Shown here: in pieces, positions 45,281-55,200 of the stretch
How the letters are laid out: each line of letters begins with the position of its first letter
Position numbering within the stretch: the stretch's first letter is position 1
Assembly: GCA_905221605.1 (NCBI GenBank)
Contig: CAJNDS010000269.1
Span: forward strand, 10,001 to 74,000
DNA length: 64,000 nucleotides
From: Symbiodinium natans
Lineage: Eukaryota; Sar; Dinophyceae; Suessiales; Symbiodiniaceae
Reading direction: 5' to 3'
The notes under the pieces: generated by a model
What the model was told of the DNA's origin: nothing
The model's input: the letters and a program-made list of their open reading frames with translations, nothing else
The model's database searches: none
Position numbers and translations under genes: made by a program

Positions 45281-46260
45281 TCAGTGAAAGTGAGCCACCC
45301 ATGCCGCCACGACATCGTCAGGCTGCTGCCCTGTGGCCTCAGCAATGGCTCGCAGATCCACCCAAACCACCCTCTCAAGCCACCGTGCGTAGGAGTGGGT
45401 TGGGCATTGGTCCAACGGGTTCTCGGCTGGGATGGATCCCATGACCCTCTTCTCCTTGATGTATGCCCTGAGACCATTCCAACTGGCGACCTCCATGGCA
45501 TCCTGTCCCAGACTCAACTTCTGGCTCAGGAAGTTGGAAGTCCTGGCAACGCACCTGCCCAGAATCCTTTGCAGAGGAGGCTTGTCAATGAGGACCCACG
45601 TAGGCTTGTCACACCCGCGGGCCTGCCATACATGCTGCTTGAGCTTGGTGAGGACCTGCTGCTGCTCATACCGCTTGTCATGGGAGAGGCTGCTGGGAAA
45701 GGCCAATTGGAGCCTAGCAGATCTGGGCCGCTTGCCGTAAACCTTGATGGCTGCCACCTGGCATCGCACTCCAGCTGCATCAATTTGCTTGTTGACGTTT
45801 TCCTGAATGTAGGAGAGAACTTCGCCTTCACACCACCCTCCCACAACCAAGTCAAATGTTGGAAGCACAGAGCCAGGGATGGCCCCAGACCCACCAGGCG
45901 AGGATGCACCGGGAGAGGATGCCCGGGGACTCTGCAGCTCACGCACCGCTCCTTGAAGCTCTGCAACCTTGGAAGCCAAACCCTCATCTGCCGGCCTAGG
46001 CTTCTGAAGTTCAACCACAGCCGCCCTCAAGTCTGAAACCTCCCTGGAGTGTCGATCTTCCAACTCAGCAACTCGGTGGGTCGTCTGACTCAGCTCCTCC
46101 CGCATGGATGTGAGAGCTTCTTCTTGACGAGCTGATTGAGTGAGAAGAGTGCGAATGTCAGCTGTGATAGGGCAGAGAGGCAGCAAGTGTCTGTTGAAGC
46201 ACAGCCTGGAATTCTGACATGGGAACCAGGGCATCCTCAACCCGTGGTTTCTTGGTTGGA
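45281..46260 (-). pseudogene. LINE ORF1-like protein, frameshifted near the start
   Basis: Minus strand. The open frame 46240-45281 (319 codons) has a coiled coil (residues about 40-110, with EELSQTTHRVAELEDRHSRE) and a Ser/Pro linker. A basic middle part (IKVYGKRPRSARLQLAF, KLKQHVWQARGCDKPTW) suggests nucleic acid binding. Coding character before 46180 continues in another frame (KKPRVEDALVPMSEFQAVL), so the N-terminus is shifted by an indel near 46175-46185. It lies just upstream of the endonuclease frame, as expected of a two-ORF LINE. Confidence 0.6.
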
Positions 46261-46397
46261 CTGGAGTCGCGTGGCACTGAGACAGCTACTTCATGGGCAG
46301 GCGTTAGGGTTTAGGGTTTAGGGTTTAGGGTTTAGGGTTTAGGGTTTAGGGTTTAGGGTTTAGGGTTTAGGGTTTAGGGTTTAGGGTTTAGGGTTTA

Positions 46398-46465
46398 GTA
46401 GTGCAAGTGCGCAACGCCTGCTTGGAAGCCCTACTATCAGAGGTGCTGCTTCTTTCTGCGCCGGA
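46398..46465. repeat. Right half of the split dispersed sequence
   Basis: GTAGTGCAAGTGCGCAACGC and about 50 further bases match 63739-63805. It starts exactly where the telomeric array ends. Confidence 0.75.
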
Positions 46466-46610
46466 TCCAAGACCCGTCCAACCAGCACTCATCCACCTCG
46501 GAAGTAGTTCACACACAGAGGGGTTATTTGGGGTTTAGGGTTTAGGGTTTAGGGTTTAGGGTTTAGGGTTTAGGGAGGGGTTATTTGGGGTTTAGGGTTT
46601 CGACTTGGTA

Positions 46611-46690
46611 CACTTCTCGATTTGTGCGGTTTAGGGTTTAGGGTTTAGGGTTTAGGATTTAGGGTTCATCGGACTTCCGCCCAAGGGTGT
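46611..46690 (-). pseudogene. U6-like sequence with its middle replaced by telomeric repeats
   Basis: 46611-46627 (CACTTCTCGATTTGTGC) equals the 3' end region of the U6 copy at 6701-6800. 46665-46685 (TTCATCGGACTTCCGCCC) resembles the sequence next to its 5' end. Between them, where the U6 core should be, is a TTTAGGG array (46628-46664). Confidence 0.6.
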
Positions 46691-46699
46691 TAGAGGGCT

Positions 46700-47360
46700 T
46701 TCAGCTTCATGCAGTGTGGCTTGAAATTTCGGGCTTCGGGTTCAGTCAAGAAAAAGGACTGTGATTGTAGCCCATCCCCCCCACTCTCCTCAGCTGGCAA
46801 TAAGGTTTGGGGGTCTATTTTCACCTAACCATAGTGAGGAACCCTAAAAACAAATGCTACGAAAAATATTCAGGTGCAGTGGAGTCCCTGAAGTTTGGCA
46901 TCTAGCCGCATACGAATAGGGTAGAGGTGAGCCTGCTTGCAAGACATGAGAGCTGCAGAAAGGAAGCCGGACACGAACAAAAACAGGATCGTGGCATAAG
47001 ACACCACCCTAGAAATTCATGCTGTACCGCGACAATCTTCGGCTTGGCCGCCACCGGCGCAGCGCTTTCGGCAGCCATTGGGGCGAACCCGCCGGGACCT
47101 GGCAAACATGTTTCAATAGGTAAGCGATCTCTTTTTCTGTGGTTTACTCAGGATCCTAGTGTTTACTATAGGGGATTTCGGATCTTTTGCGACTCTCACA
47201 ATCGCACAAAGCAGACGCGAATTCGCGACAAGCAGTGTGCTCATGATAACTACGACGCAAGGATGCCAGGCAACACTACATCCACAAATCACTTCAAATG
47301 ATCACCATTCATCCAGAGGCCCCACAGCCAGCATCCTTCAAGAACAGTCTGCAGTGAGAC
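46700..47360. other. No gene recognised
   Basis: Unique sequence with open frames on both strands; none shows a known domain. Confidence 0.3.
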
Positions 47361-47614
47361 CATGTACTCACCCGAGCAGGCGAACCCTGAGCGAATCGCC
47401 ATCGTCAAGCACTCGAACTTCTCAACCACCCAAGATTCACAGTGCCAAACTATGTATATGTATATACACACACACAGGGCCACCCCGAAGGTGCAGTGCC
47501 TGAATCCTGAGATAAGTGTGTCCATCGATCCCTGCAACCGCATGAGAGCACACGTCAGGCTAGGACAGAAGCGACACCCAAGCCACCAGTCGTAATCCAC
47601 AGCGACCCGCCGTT

Positions 47615-47953
47615 TCAACTGTCTACCACGCATGCATCGCCAGGCTGCAATCCCTTCAAGTGCATGCTCTCACTGCGGATCCTGATCACCAAAATCACGT
47701 GGCCACCCCAAGTAGTAAGTACTGGGAATTCGGCCAAGCATAGACAAGCTGCAGACTTGCAGCAAAAGCCATCGTTCAATTTGTCCGTCGAGGGCTTAGG
47801 ACTTACGGGCTCTCTCAGAATCACCAAAAACTGATTGGAGGTCTGCAGCTTTCGAATGACACTAGCTAGCTTAAAACACCTGGTGAGACAATGCATGTTC
47901 AAGCCCGGTGCACGAACTGCAACTAATTCCGGCTGAACAGCATTCACAGACAT
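47615..47953 (-). CDS. Hypothetical open frame
   Basis: A 112-residue minus-strand frame starting MSVNAVQPELVAVRAPGLN. The segment CFKLASVIRKLQTSNQFLV is helical and coding-like. It may be one or two exons; no family seen. Part of it overlaps the duplicated block 47905-48010. Confidence 0.3.
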   Translation of the reverse strand: MSVNAVQPELVAVRAPGLNMHCLTRCFKLASVIRKLQTSNQFLVILREPVSPKPSTDKLNDGFCCKSAACLCLAEFPVLTTWGGHVILVIRIRSESMHLKGLQPGDACVVDS

Positions 47954-48073
47954 GATCGATTGTGGGGAATGCCCTGAAAGTTGTCAAAGGAGGCCAGCCT
48001 CATGATTTTTCCGGCACCCCTGCCGCGCAGTATGTGGAAATGTCACGTTCTCAAAAGCGGAGTATCCCAAGCG

Positions 48074-48104
<31 letters not shown>

Positions 48105-48235
48105 CTGCTTGACCTCTTGATGAGACGATTTTCCAGTCTGGTGAAGAGACTGCAACTAACTAAATTGATCAATGTTCACGCGGGGAATGCTCGCGAACAC
48201 ACGAGGCCAGCCTCATGACATAACTTCCGGGAAAA
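47905..48235. repeat. Diverged local duplication
   Basis: 47905-48010 and 48135-48235 share, in order, ACTGCAACTAA, GGGGAATGC, GAGGCCAGCCTCATGA and TTCCGG with similar spacing. A (CA)n run at 48076-48101 lies between them. Confidence 0.5.
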
Positions 48236-48459
48236 AAATATGGAGCTGGCGCATCTTGCGGTAGCAGCCTCCATCAACTCTTAAATACGCAGGCATGCAT
48301 CTACTAGTCAGCTTCTCTGAAGCGGAACAGCAAACGCCAACAAATGCGATCTCCATACGACAATACTGCGCAAACTCAAATTCTAAAGCCGGAGCGGAAA
48401 AAAAGTGGACTGCACGAATTTCGGATGAGACGACCGTGAACAATCTTCCAAAAGGCGGT

Positions 48460-51400
48460 TCACAGTTCGAGGCAGTCTTCGACCCAGGCTTGTTCAACAA
48501 CGGCTTGTTCTGCAAAAAGGCTCATGGCATGTTGAACCAACTCCATGGCATCCTCCGGTGGCATCTGGCTCATGCGCCGAATGGCCCGCTGCAAGTCTGC
48601 TGGGGTGCAGGTGAAGGGCCCTTCTTGGCTGGTCAAGGCATTCAGCTGCTGCATCCACAAGCCGCACATACGATTTCGGGCGAGCAGGGCCGGAAGCCCC
48701 GCATGAGCCGTTGCCAAGGAGCATATGACTGCAGGGCCGGGTAGCTCATCCTGATTCAGCTGCTGTAGCCAGAAAGCCGCGAACTCCTCGTTGGCATTGT
48801 AGAGCACCAAGTGCTGGAACTGCGGCCCGGTGCGAAGTACTATGTCTCGCACCTGCTGAAAGCCAAGCAGCATGTTGGAGCCCATGTCCCGGAATGATCG
48901 TCTGAAGCTTCGAGGGCGCTTGCTGGTTCTGATATAATTGGCTCCAAAAGACCAGGTGAGCCTCAGCATCTCCACCTCGGCCTCCTCTCGAAAAAGAGGC
49001 AGGAGGAGCTTGAGGGCAAAGCGTTCGGCTGCATCCAGCAGTCTCATCGCCGCCGACTTTGCTCGCTTGGGCGGAGACACCACTGCATCCCGCAGCATCT
49101 GAGAAGCAAGGTGGGCGAAGAAGTAGATGCACGCCAGCAGCAGTACCAAAAAGAGTATGTAAGCTACCATGCGGGTGGTGAAGGAGTCAGTGTTCAAAAT
49201 GAGCATGGCAGCCACTGCGCCGAAGAGCAGAAAGCGGATGGTGGACAGCATCACATCCACGACGTCCAGGACCTGAGCCTGGTCGTTCGCGTAGGGCTTG
49301 ACCCATGCCTATGCCGAACTTGGAACCCTAGCAAAAATTAGAATTGTTGCTGATTTCTTGATGAAAGTACCCAACAATTAAAAAAACACATTTCCAAGTA
49401 TCCCGAAGATGCAGCCAGCAAAGCCTGGAGACCCGAGAGGAGGGGAAAGAGTAGTACCTTGGCTTCCGGCTCACGGACGACGGAGGTGTAGGTGACGAGC
49501 ATCATCAAGCCGACGTCCGCCCTCTTCACAAGTATGTCCCACCACCAGTACTGCGGCTCGAGGCCCTGGAAAAAGAAGCCGTAGCGCCTGTGCTTGTCCG
49601 GAGACGTGCGGTCCTCCAAGCTCAGCTTTGCGGCCAAGACGAGTGGGATGCCCACACACCACACCACGAGGCCAGAGACAGCGAGGGCGGCGGAGGGGAA
49701 GTGCTCGTCGGACCAGCAGACTACATCTGGATTGGGGAGGAGGCGGAGGCGGCTGCGGCTGACCACATCCTCCTCCCAAATGGGAACACACCAGATCATG
49801 CGCAGGAAGCTGGACAGCAGCCCAGGCCACAGTGAGACGACAGCCACCCACACGACGGGGAGGCACTGATACAGCAGCTCGCCAAAGGAAGCATTGGGCG
49901 AGAAAAGCCCAAAGTCCAAGCTGTCCATGGCCTCGTCGACATCAAGGTCCATGTCCAGCTGTGCTGCCCGACTGGCTCGCAGATCAACTGTGGACGTCCG
50001 CACCAGGCTTTCGGTTGGTTGGGACGGCGGCAGCTCCTCTTTCTGGTCCTCCCGCAGGGTCCAAAGTATTCGTATGGTACACGCCTTCCGTAAGTGCTGT
50101 GGTATGCCCAGATCTATGGTTGCGACGTGCTTCTGAGGTGAACATGCCTCTTCTGACATAAGCGGGTCTTCGCAGAAAGTAGCTATTTTGGTTTTCCATG
50201 CGTCGGCTTCCATTTTGAGAAGTTCATGCATACTCTTCCGCGAGTTTTGAAAGCCTGGCTTTGTCGCCGGTGTTTGTCTTTGAGTAGCTTGGCTGTGTCG
50301 GGCTTTCGTTTGACACTGATACTGGGTCCTTGAACCTGTCTTTTTGGCACATGTTTCATGCTCCAGGCTCGAATGTTCAAAACTGGCTCTGCTAGATGTA
50401 CCTACCTGTGTCTTGCAATAATGTGCCTATGGCTGGTTTCTGCTTGTTGGACTGTTTGGTGCATGACTTGACTATTGAAGGAGATGCCGTTGCTCTGATT
50501 GCCACTGCAGCCGTACATTATACCGAATCTCACCCTGCCAACGAATCAAAGGTCTTCGATGCGTCATCGATATCTGGGTGTTGCTTTAAAGCCCTTTGGA
50601 AATTCAAAAGTATCCCAAAGCAATACCCAGACATTCCAAACAAATGCGTGTTTCGGCAGAAGACTGCTTGTTCCAAGAAAAGTAGTGGGTTTCTTCAAGG
50701 CCGACCCAGCATTCGCACAATGTGCTTGCACGTCTTGCAAAAGTCCAGCTAACTTTTGCTTTGTAGACTCTGGGAAGAGCGAGGTGCCCATGTGGGACAG
50801 GGTGTCGTCTCTGCTAAGATGGGCCGCATGCTGCCCATACATAGACCTGGACCCTTTGGGCCTTGTCCTGAATCTCGAAGTCGTGATCAGTGATAGCATC
50901 CTCGGCGATCGAGTCCTGCGTGATTCTGGCACAACATATCCTTGCTGCCGTTTGACAAATCGGCCGCGCGCTGCGCATTGACCTAGACCCTGCGTGCCCT
51001 GTCCTGGATCTCGAAGTCGGGATCAGTGATAGGATCTTCGGCGATCGGGTCCTGCATGATTACGGCGCAAAATTGTCCTCTCTGCCGTTTCTAACGGCCA
51101 CCCACTGCCCATAGACCTAGACCCTGCCTGCCTTGTCCTGGAGTTCGAAGTCGTGATCAGTGATAGCATCCTCGATGGGGTCGTGAATGACCACTTTGTC
51201 GGTGATTGGGGGATTATTGGAGGCCAGCACTTGGTCGAGCAGGCCGGCAAAGTCAGAGGCTCCAGTGGCCAACCCCGTAGCCACAGGAAGATCCAGTTCT
51301 GTTGCCTGCAGATCGGAATGATTCAGGGGGGTAGGGTTCGATGCACACTACACCATGCTACATCTAGGATGTTTTCCGGGACAAGGACCGGGCAAAGAAA

Positions 51401-52207
51401 GATGATGACATGTTCATACATAGGGCGGCCTGGAGGTCGGCCCCGGTGGCCTTGGCGCGTAGCGCGCAGGCGCGAAGAAGCAAAGGCGGGGAGTCCACCA
51501 CCGCCCTGCGCAAGAAGGCGCCCGGCTCTGCTGCAGCAATCTCCAGCTCTGCTAGGGGGACGAAGAGTGCCCCCGAGTCCTCAAGGTCCTTCCAGGATAG
51601 GTCTACTTGGGCATGGTGCAGCTCGACTTGGATGCCCTCGAGCAACCGCTTCAGAGCCTTGGTCCGCTTCTGACGCCGACGCCCAGCCTCACTGAAGGAA
51701 AATCCTACTCGGTTTGCCACCGGGACCAGCAATCGCACGGCTGCCCATGATAGCAGGACTGAGCCCAGCATCACTAGCAAGGGCAGAGCGAGGTAGTAAA
51801 TGCCGAGGGCGATGCGTGGTGCGGCTGGGTTCTGAGAAAACTCTTGCGAGAAGCATTGGGCATCCAGGTCGACGGTGGTGAGAACAGGCGTCAACGTTAG
51901 AAACTCGAACAACCGCAGCATTGCGACAGTCACCTCCACCGGCCATGCAAACAAGCCGGCTTCCCCTTCAGGGCCATCAAGGTCCCGTATTTGCAAAGGC
52001 GACATCTGGTCCAGATCCAAGGTCGCGACGACCGAGCAGGCAGCCAACCACTGTGTAGCAATGCGGATCATTATGGCATGTAGCTTGCCACTGCCGCGGA
52101 CTGCTGCCGTGGCCGCCAAAGATGTGACGACGAAGTTTAGGACCACCTTCGTGCCGACATCGAAAAGAACTGACCAGATCAGTGGCAAGCTGGCTGGCAT
52201 GCATAAC
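48460..52207 (-). CDS. Giant gene exons 13-20: membrane domain and cytoplasmic region
   Basis: Exon 13 has several hydrophobic segments (LPLIWSVLFDVG..., YLALPLLVMLGSVLLSWAAV). Exons 14-17 encode a charged loop with a tandemly repeated acidic motif. The exon 50231-49413 continues with PVVWVAVVSLWPGLLSSFL, AVSGLVVWCVGIPLVLAA, the conserved-type block RYGFFFQGLEPQYWWWD and VLLFPLLSGLQALLA. After a GC-AG intron comes WVKPYANDQAQVLDVVDVML, a family-typical step, and two further membrane helices. A cytoplasmic tail of about 200 residues has no recognisable domain. Exon ends between 50600 and 50231 are unsolved. Confidence 0.6.
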
Positions 52208-55200
52208 CTGCAGGTTTGGGATGTTCCCCATGATCAAGATTATAGTACCCCCTGTTGTAATCCCTACTAAGGACTGTTAGTATAGAGGGGAACAAAATAG
52301 GGATGATAGTACCCCCCTCATAATCCCTATACTAAGGGCTTTTAGTATTAAAGGGGAACATCCGAACCGGTCAGAACCTGCAGGGCTCTTTCCAGTAGTT
52401 CCTCGCCCAACCAGGCGGGCACTCGCCACAAAGGAAGCCAGTGGAGCCTTCCGCACAGGCATTGTCATACCTTCATGGTGGTCATGGCATTATATAAAAA
52501 AATTGAATGTCTATTCCTTGTTGGGTTTAAGTACCCTTGAAGATGCAAGATGTTACCCAACTGATGTGACAAAGAGACTTCCCCATGCATTCCTGTGCCC
52601 CACTACCTTCTGCACACGAACCGCCTCCCAGGCAAGCGCTGACGCCATCGTCCATAACGACGTTGCACTTGATGGCGGTTGTAGGGGCCGTTTGGAAATA
52701 GCCGGGTCGTGCGACGGGAAGGCGGTGACGATCTGTCTGCTCGTAAAATCCGCCGAAGCAGCTCAGGTGAGTGAAGGAAACGCAACTGGCACAGCGTACC
52801 AACAAGCCTGCTTCATCAAGCTCTGCATAGAACCCAGCTATGCAAGAGCAGTTTGACAGGCTCGTGGATGCGCTTGGGCTGTCGGAGTTTGTAGGGCATT
52901 GAGAGGGACAGATTGGCTGATTGGCAGTTGTGGGCTTGTAGCGCCCGGCTTGGCACGGTTCACAGCTAAACCCCGAGACAGACTGCAGGCTGTAGTGCCC
53001 TTCTAAGCAGAGGCAGTCCAGCTCGTCGCTTGAGCCAGCAGATGAATTTGAGCCCACAGTGCAGCGCAGCTCCTCGCCATTGTTGCAAAAGAAACCCGGT
53101 GAGCAATCACGGCAGCCATCACCTTCCGCTGTCGTCCCCGGCCGGCACAGGCAGTCGAGCACCGAGGTAGCAGCCTCCATCGATATCTTGTCAACAGAGC
53201 ACCTGTCGCAACGGAGATTCCCCACATTCGCTTTGTACTCACCTGCTGGGCAGGCTGCGCAGCCAGCCTCTGCATCTTCGTAACCATAGCCATAACTGCA
53301 TTCGCATTCATTGGTGGCCCCCGTGGCGTTGCTGAACGTTCCCGGACCGCACTTAGAGCAAGGCACATTGCCACTGCGGTCCTTGAAATAGCCAACCGCA
53401 CAGGGAACACAATGTCCATCGTCCTGAGGGAAGGTGCCCGCCATGCAAACGCACTGGGATTGATTACCAGCTGTGGGACCCTCGGTGGTGGTCTGAGAGG
53501 CTGCGCAGGGCTGCTTGTGCGTACCACCCATGCAGAAGAATCCGAGGCCACACTGCTCACACGCCGAAGGCTGGTCAGGTCGGCTGTTGACATAGCCCGG
53601 CATGCATGTGCAGGACGTCAAGGCTGTAGCTCCTCAGGGTCAAACATGTACTGGGCCAATGAGGAAACCGTATTGTTACACACAAGTAGGTTCCTAGCAC
53701 GCTAACAATAAGTTCCTTATCAAGAACCCAGTTTACAGTTTAACCGGCGGATGTTTGAACAAAGCAGTCCTGCAGCGGGCAACTTTTTTAAAACCCGAAA
53801 CCCTAAACCCTACACCCTAATTAAACCCTAAACCCTAAACCCTAAACCCTAAACCGAGCCTGAACATCCCGAGGTTCGGTTAACATCCGCAAGATCTTTT
53901 AACACTCAAACTCCCCCTTTACCCTAAACCCTAAACTTGGGATGTTCTCCCTTACACGAACAGTCCTTAGTGTGGATTATACTAGGGAACACGATATTCT
54001 CGATTAAGGACTGTTAGTATCAGGGGGAACACCCCAACCCTAAACCCTTAAACCCTTAAACCCTTAAACCCTTAAACCCTTAAACCCTTAAACCCTTAAA
54101 CCTTTAAACCCTTAAACCCTTAAACCCTTAAACCCTTAAACCCTAAACCCTAAACCCCTAAACCCTAATGTTTTTGGCCCATTCCCAGGTCTCCTACGGC
54201 GGAGGTCGTCGATCCTGCAGGGCATATTTGGCAGGCGCCGGCATCCCAGTAGAGCCCCAGTAGGCATTTGCCTGGGTTGTTGTTGAGGAAATGTTTTACC
54301 ATAATGGGGATACATAGTAAATGATAAGGTTTCCTTGTTATAATAACTTAAACTTAAGTTCACATAATGGGGATTTTTAAAAATAATAGGGTTCCCTCAT
54401 GATAGTGGCTTAGCTCAAGTTCCTGAGCAGCAACCCAGTTGCAGTCGCTGAGCTCACTTGAGCCGGCCAGGGCCGTGCTGTCCGCCGGGCAGGGATTCAG
54501 CTGCTCACCTCCTTGGGGAGCAAATGAACCCTAAAATTGGGGTCAAAAACCCTATACTACTATAGGGTTTGGGGTTTAGGGTTTAAAGTTTAGGGTTTAG
54601 GTTTCAATTCCTATTAAGGCATATGAACCAGAAACCCTTTTAGGGTTCATTTCGTCCCCAAGGCTCCGGGACAGTAGTGATCCACCGGACAGACCTGGCA
54701 TGCCTCCGAGACCTCATACTCGCCAGGAGGGCAAACGAGGCGCAGCCGCAGCGCCGTGGCCAAAAACTCCTCTGCGGAGGCACAGGGCCTGCCAGGTTTA
54801 GGGTTTAGGGTTTAGGGTTTAAGGTTTAGGGTTTAGGGTTTAGGGTTTAGGGTTTAGGGTGCGGAGGCACAGGGCCTGCCAGCAGGGCACCAGCAAAGCT
54901 CCACCACCCGGGGTCCGATCTCGGGGTCCAAGAAGCCCAAATGCAGCTCGAACCAGCTCATGGACTCGTTGAAGGAGATGTCGGCGCTGCGCTGATGGGC
55001 AGATGCTGCTTTGGTCCTGCACTGTTCTTGTAGGAGAATGCGGTCGTCCACTGTGATGCCCACTCCACGCCATTCGGAGATGACGCACACGGAGCCCAGG
55101 TCGCACTGGGCGGACTGGTTGAGGTAGGGCCCCTCCACGATGAAGTGGCCCAGGTCAATTTGAAAGTCCACTGCATGGCTGCAGTTTGCATCGCAACCGC

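Larger units (their letters stand above)
41599..46397 (-). mobile_element. LINE (APE-type non-LTR retrotransposon) between telomeric arrays
   Basis: A minus-strand element. Its 5' end abuts a TTTAGGG array (46305-46397). Then come an ORF1-like coiled-coil protein, an endonuclease, a reverse transcriptase and a 3' region ending in AAAAAAAA (plus-strand T8 near 41724-41731) directly followed by the CCCTAAA array 41599-41722. Several frame breaks make it inactive. An intact homologous target at 63688-63815 shows that the whole 4.8 kb is an insertion with a GTAG duplication. Confidence 0.8.

Noticed and set aside
45131..46036. Plus-strand 301-codon open frame
   Set aside because: Antisense to the LINE ORF1 and endonuclease, which have recognisable motifs.
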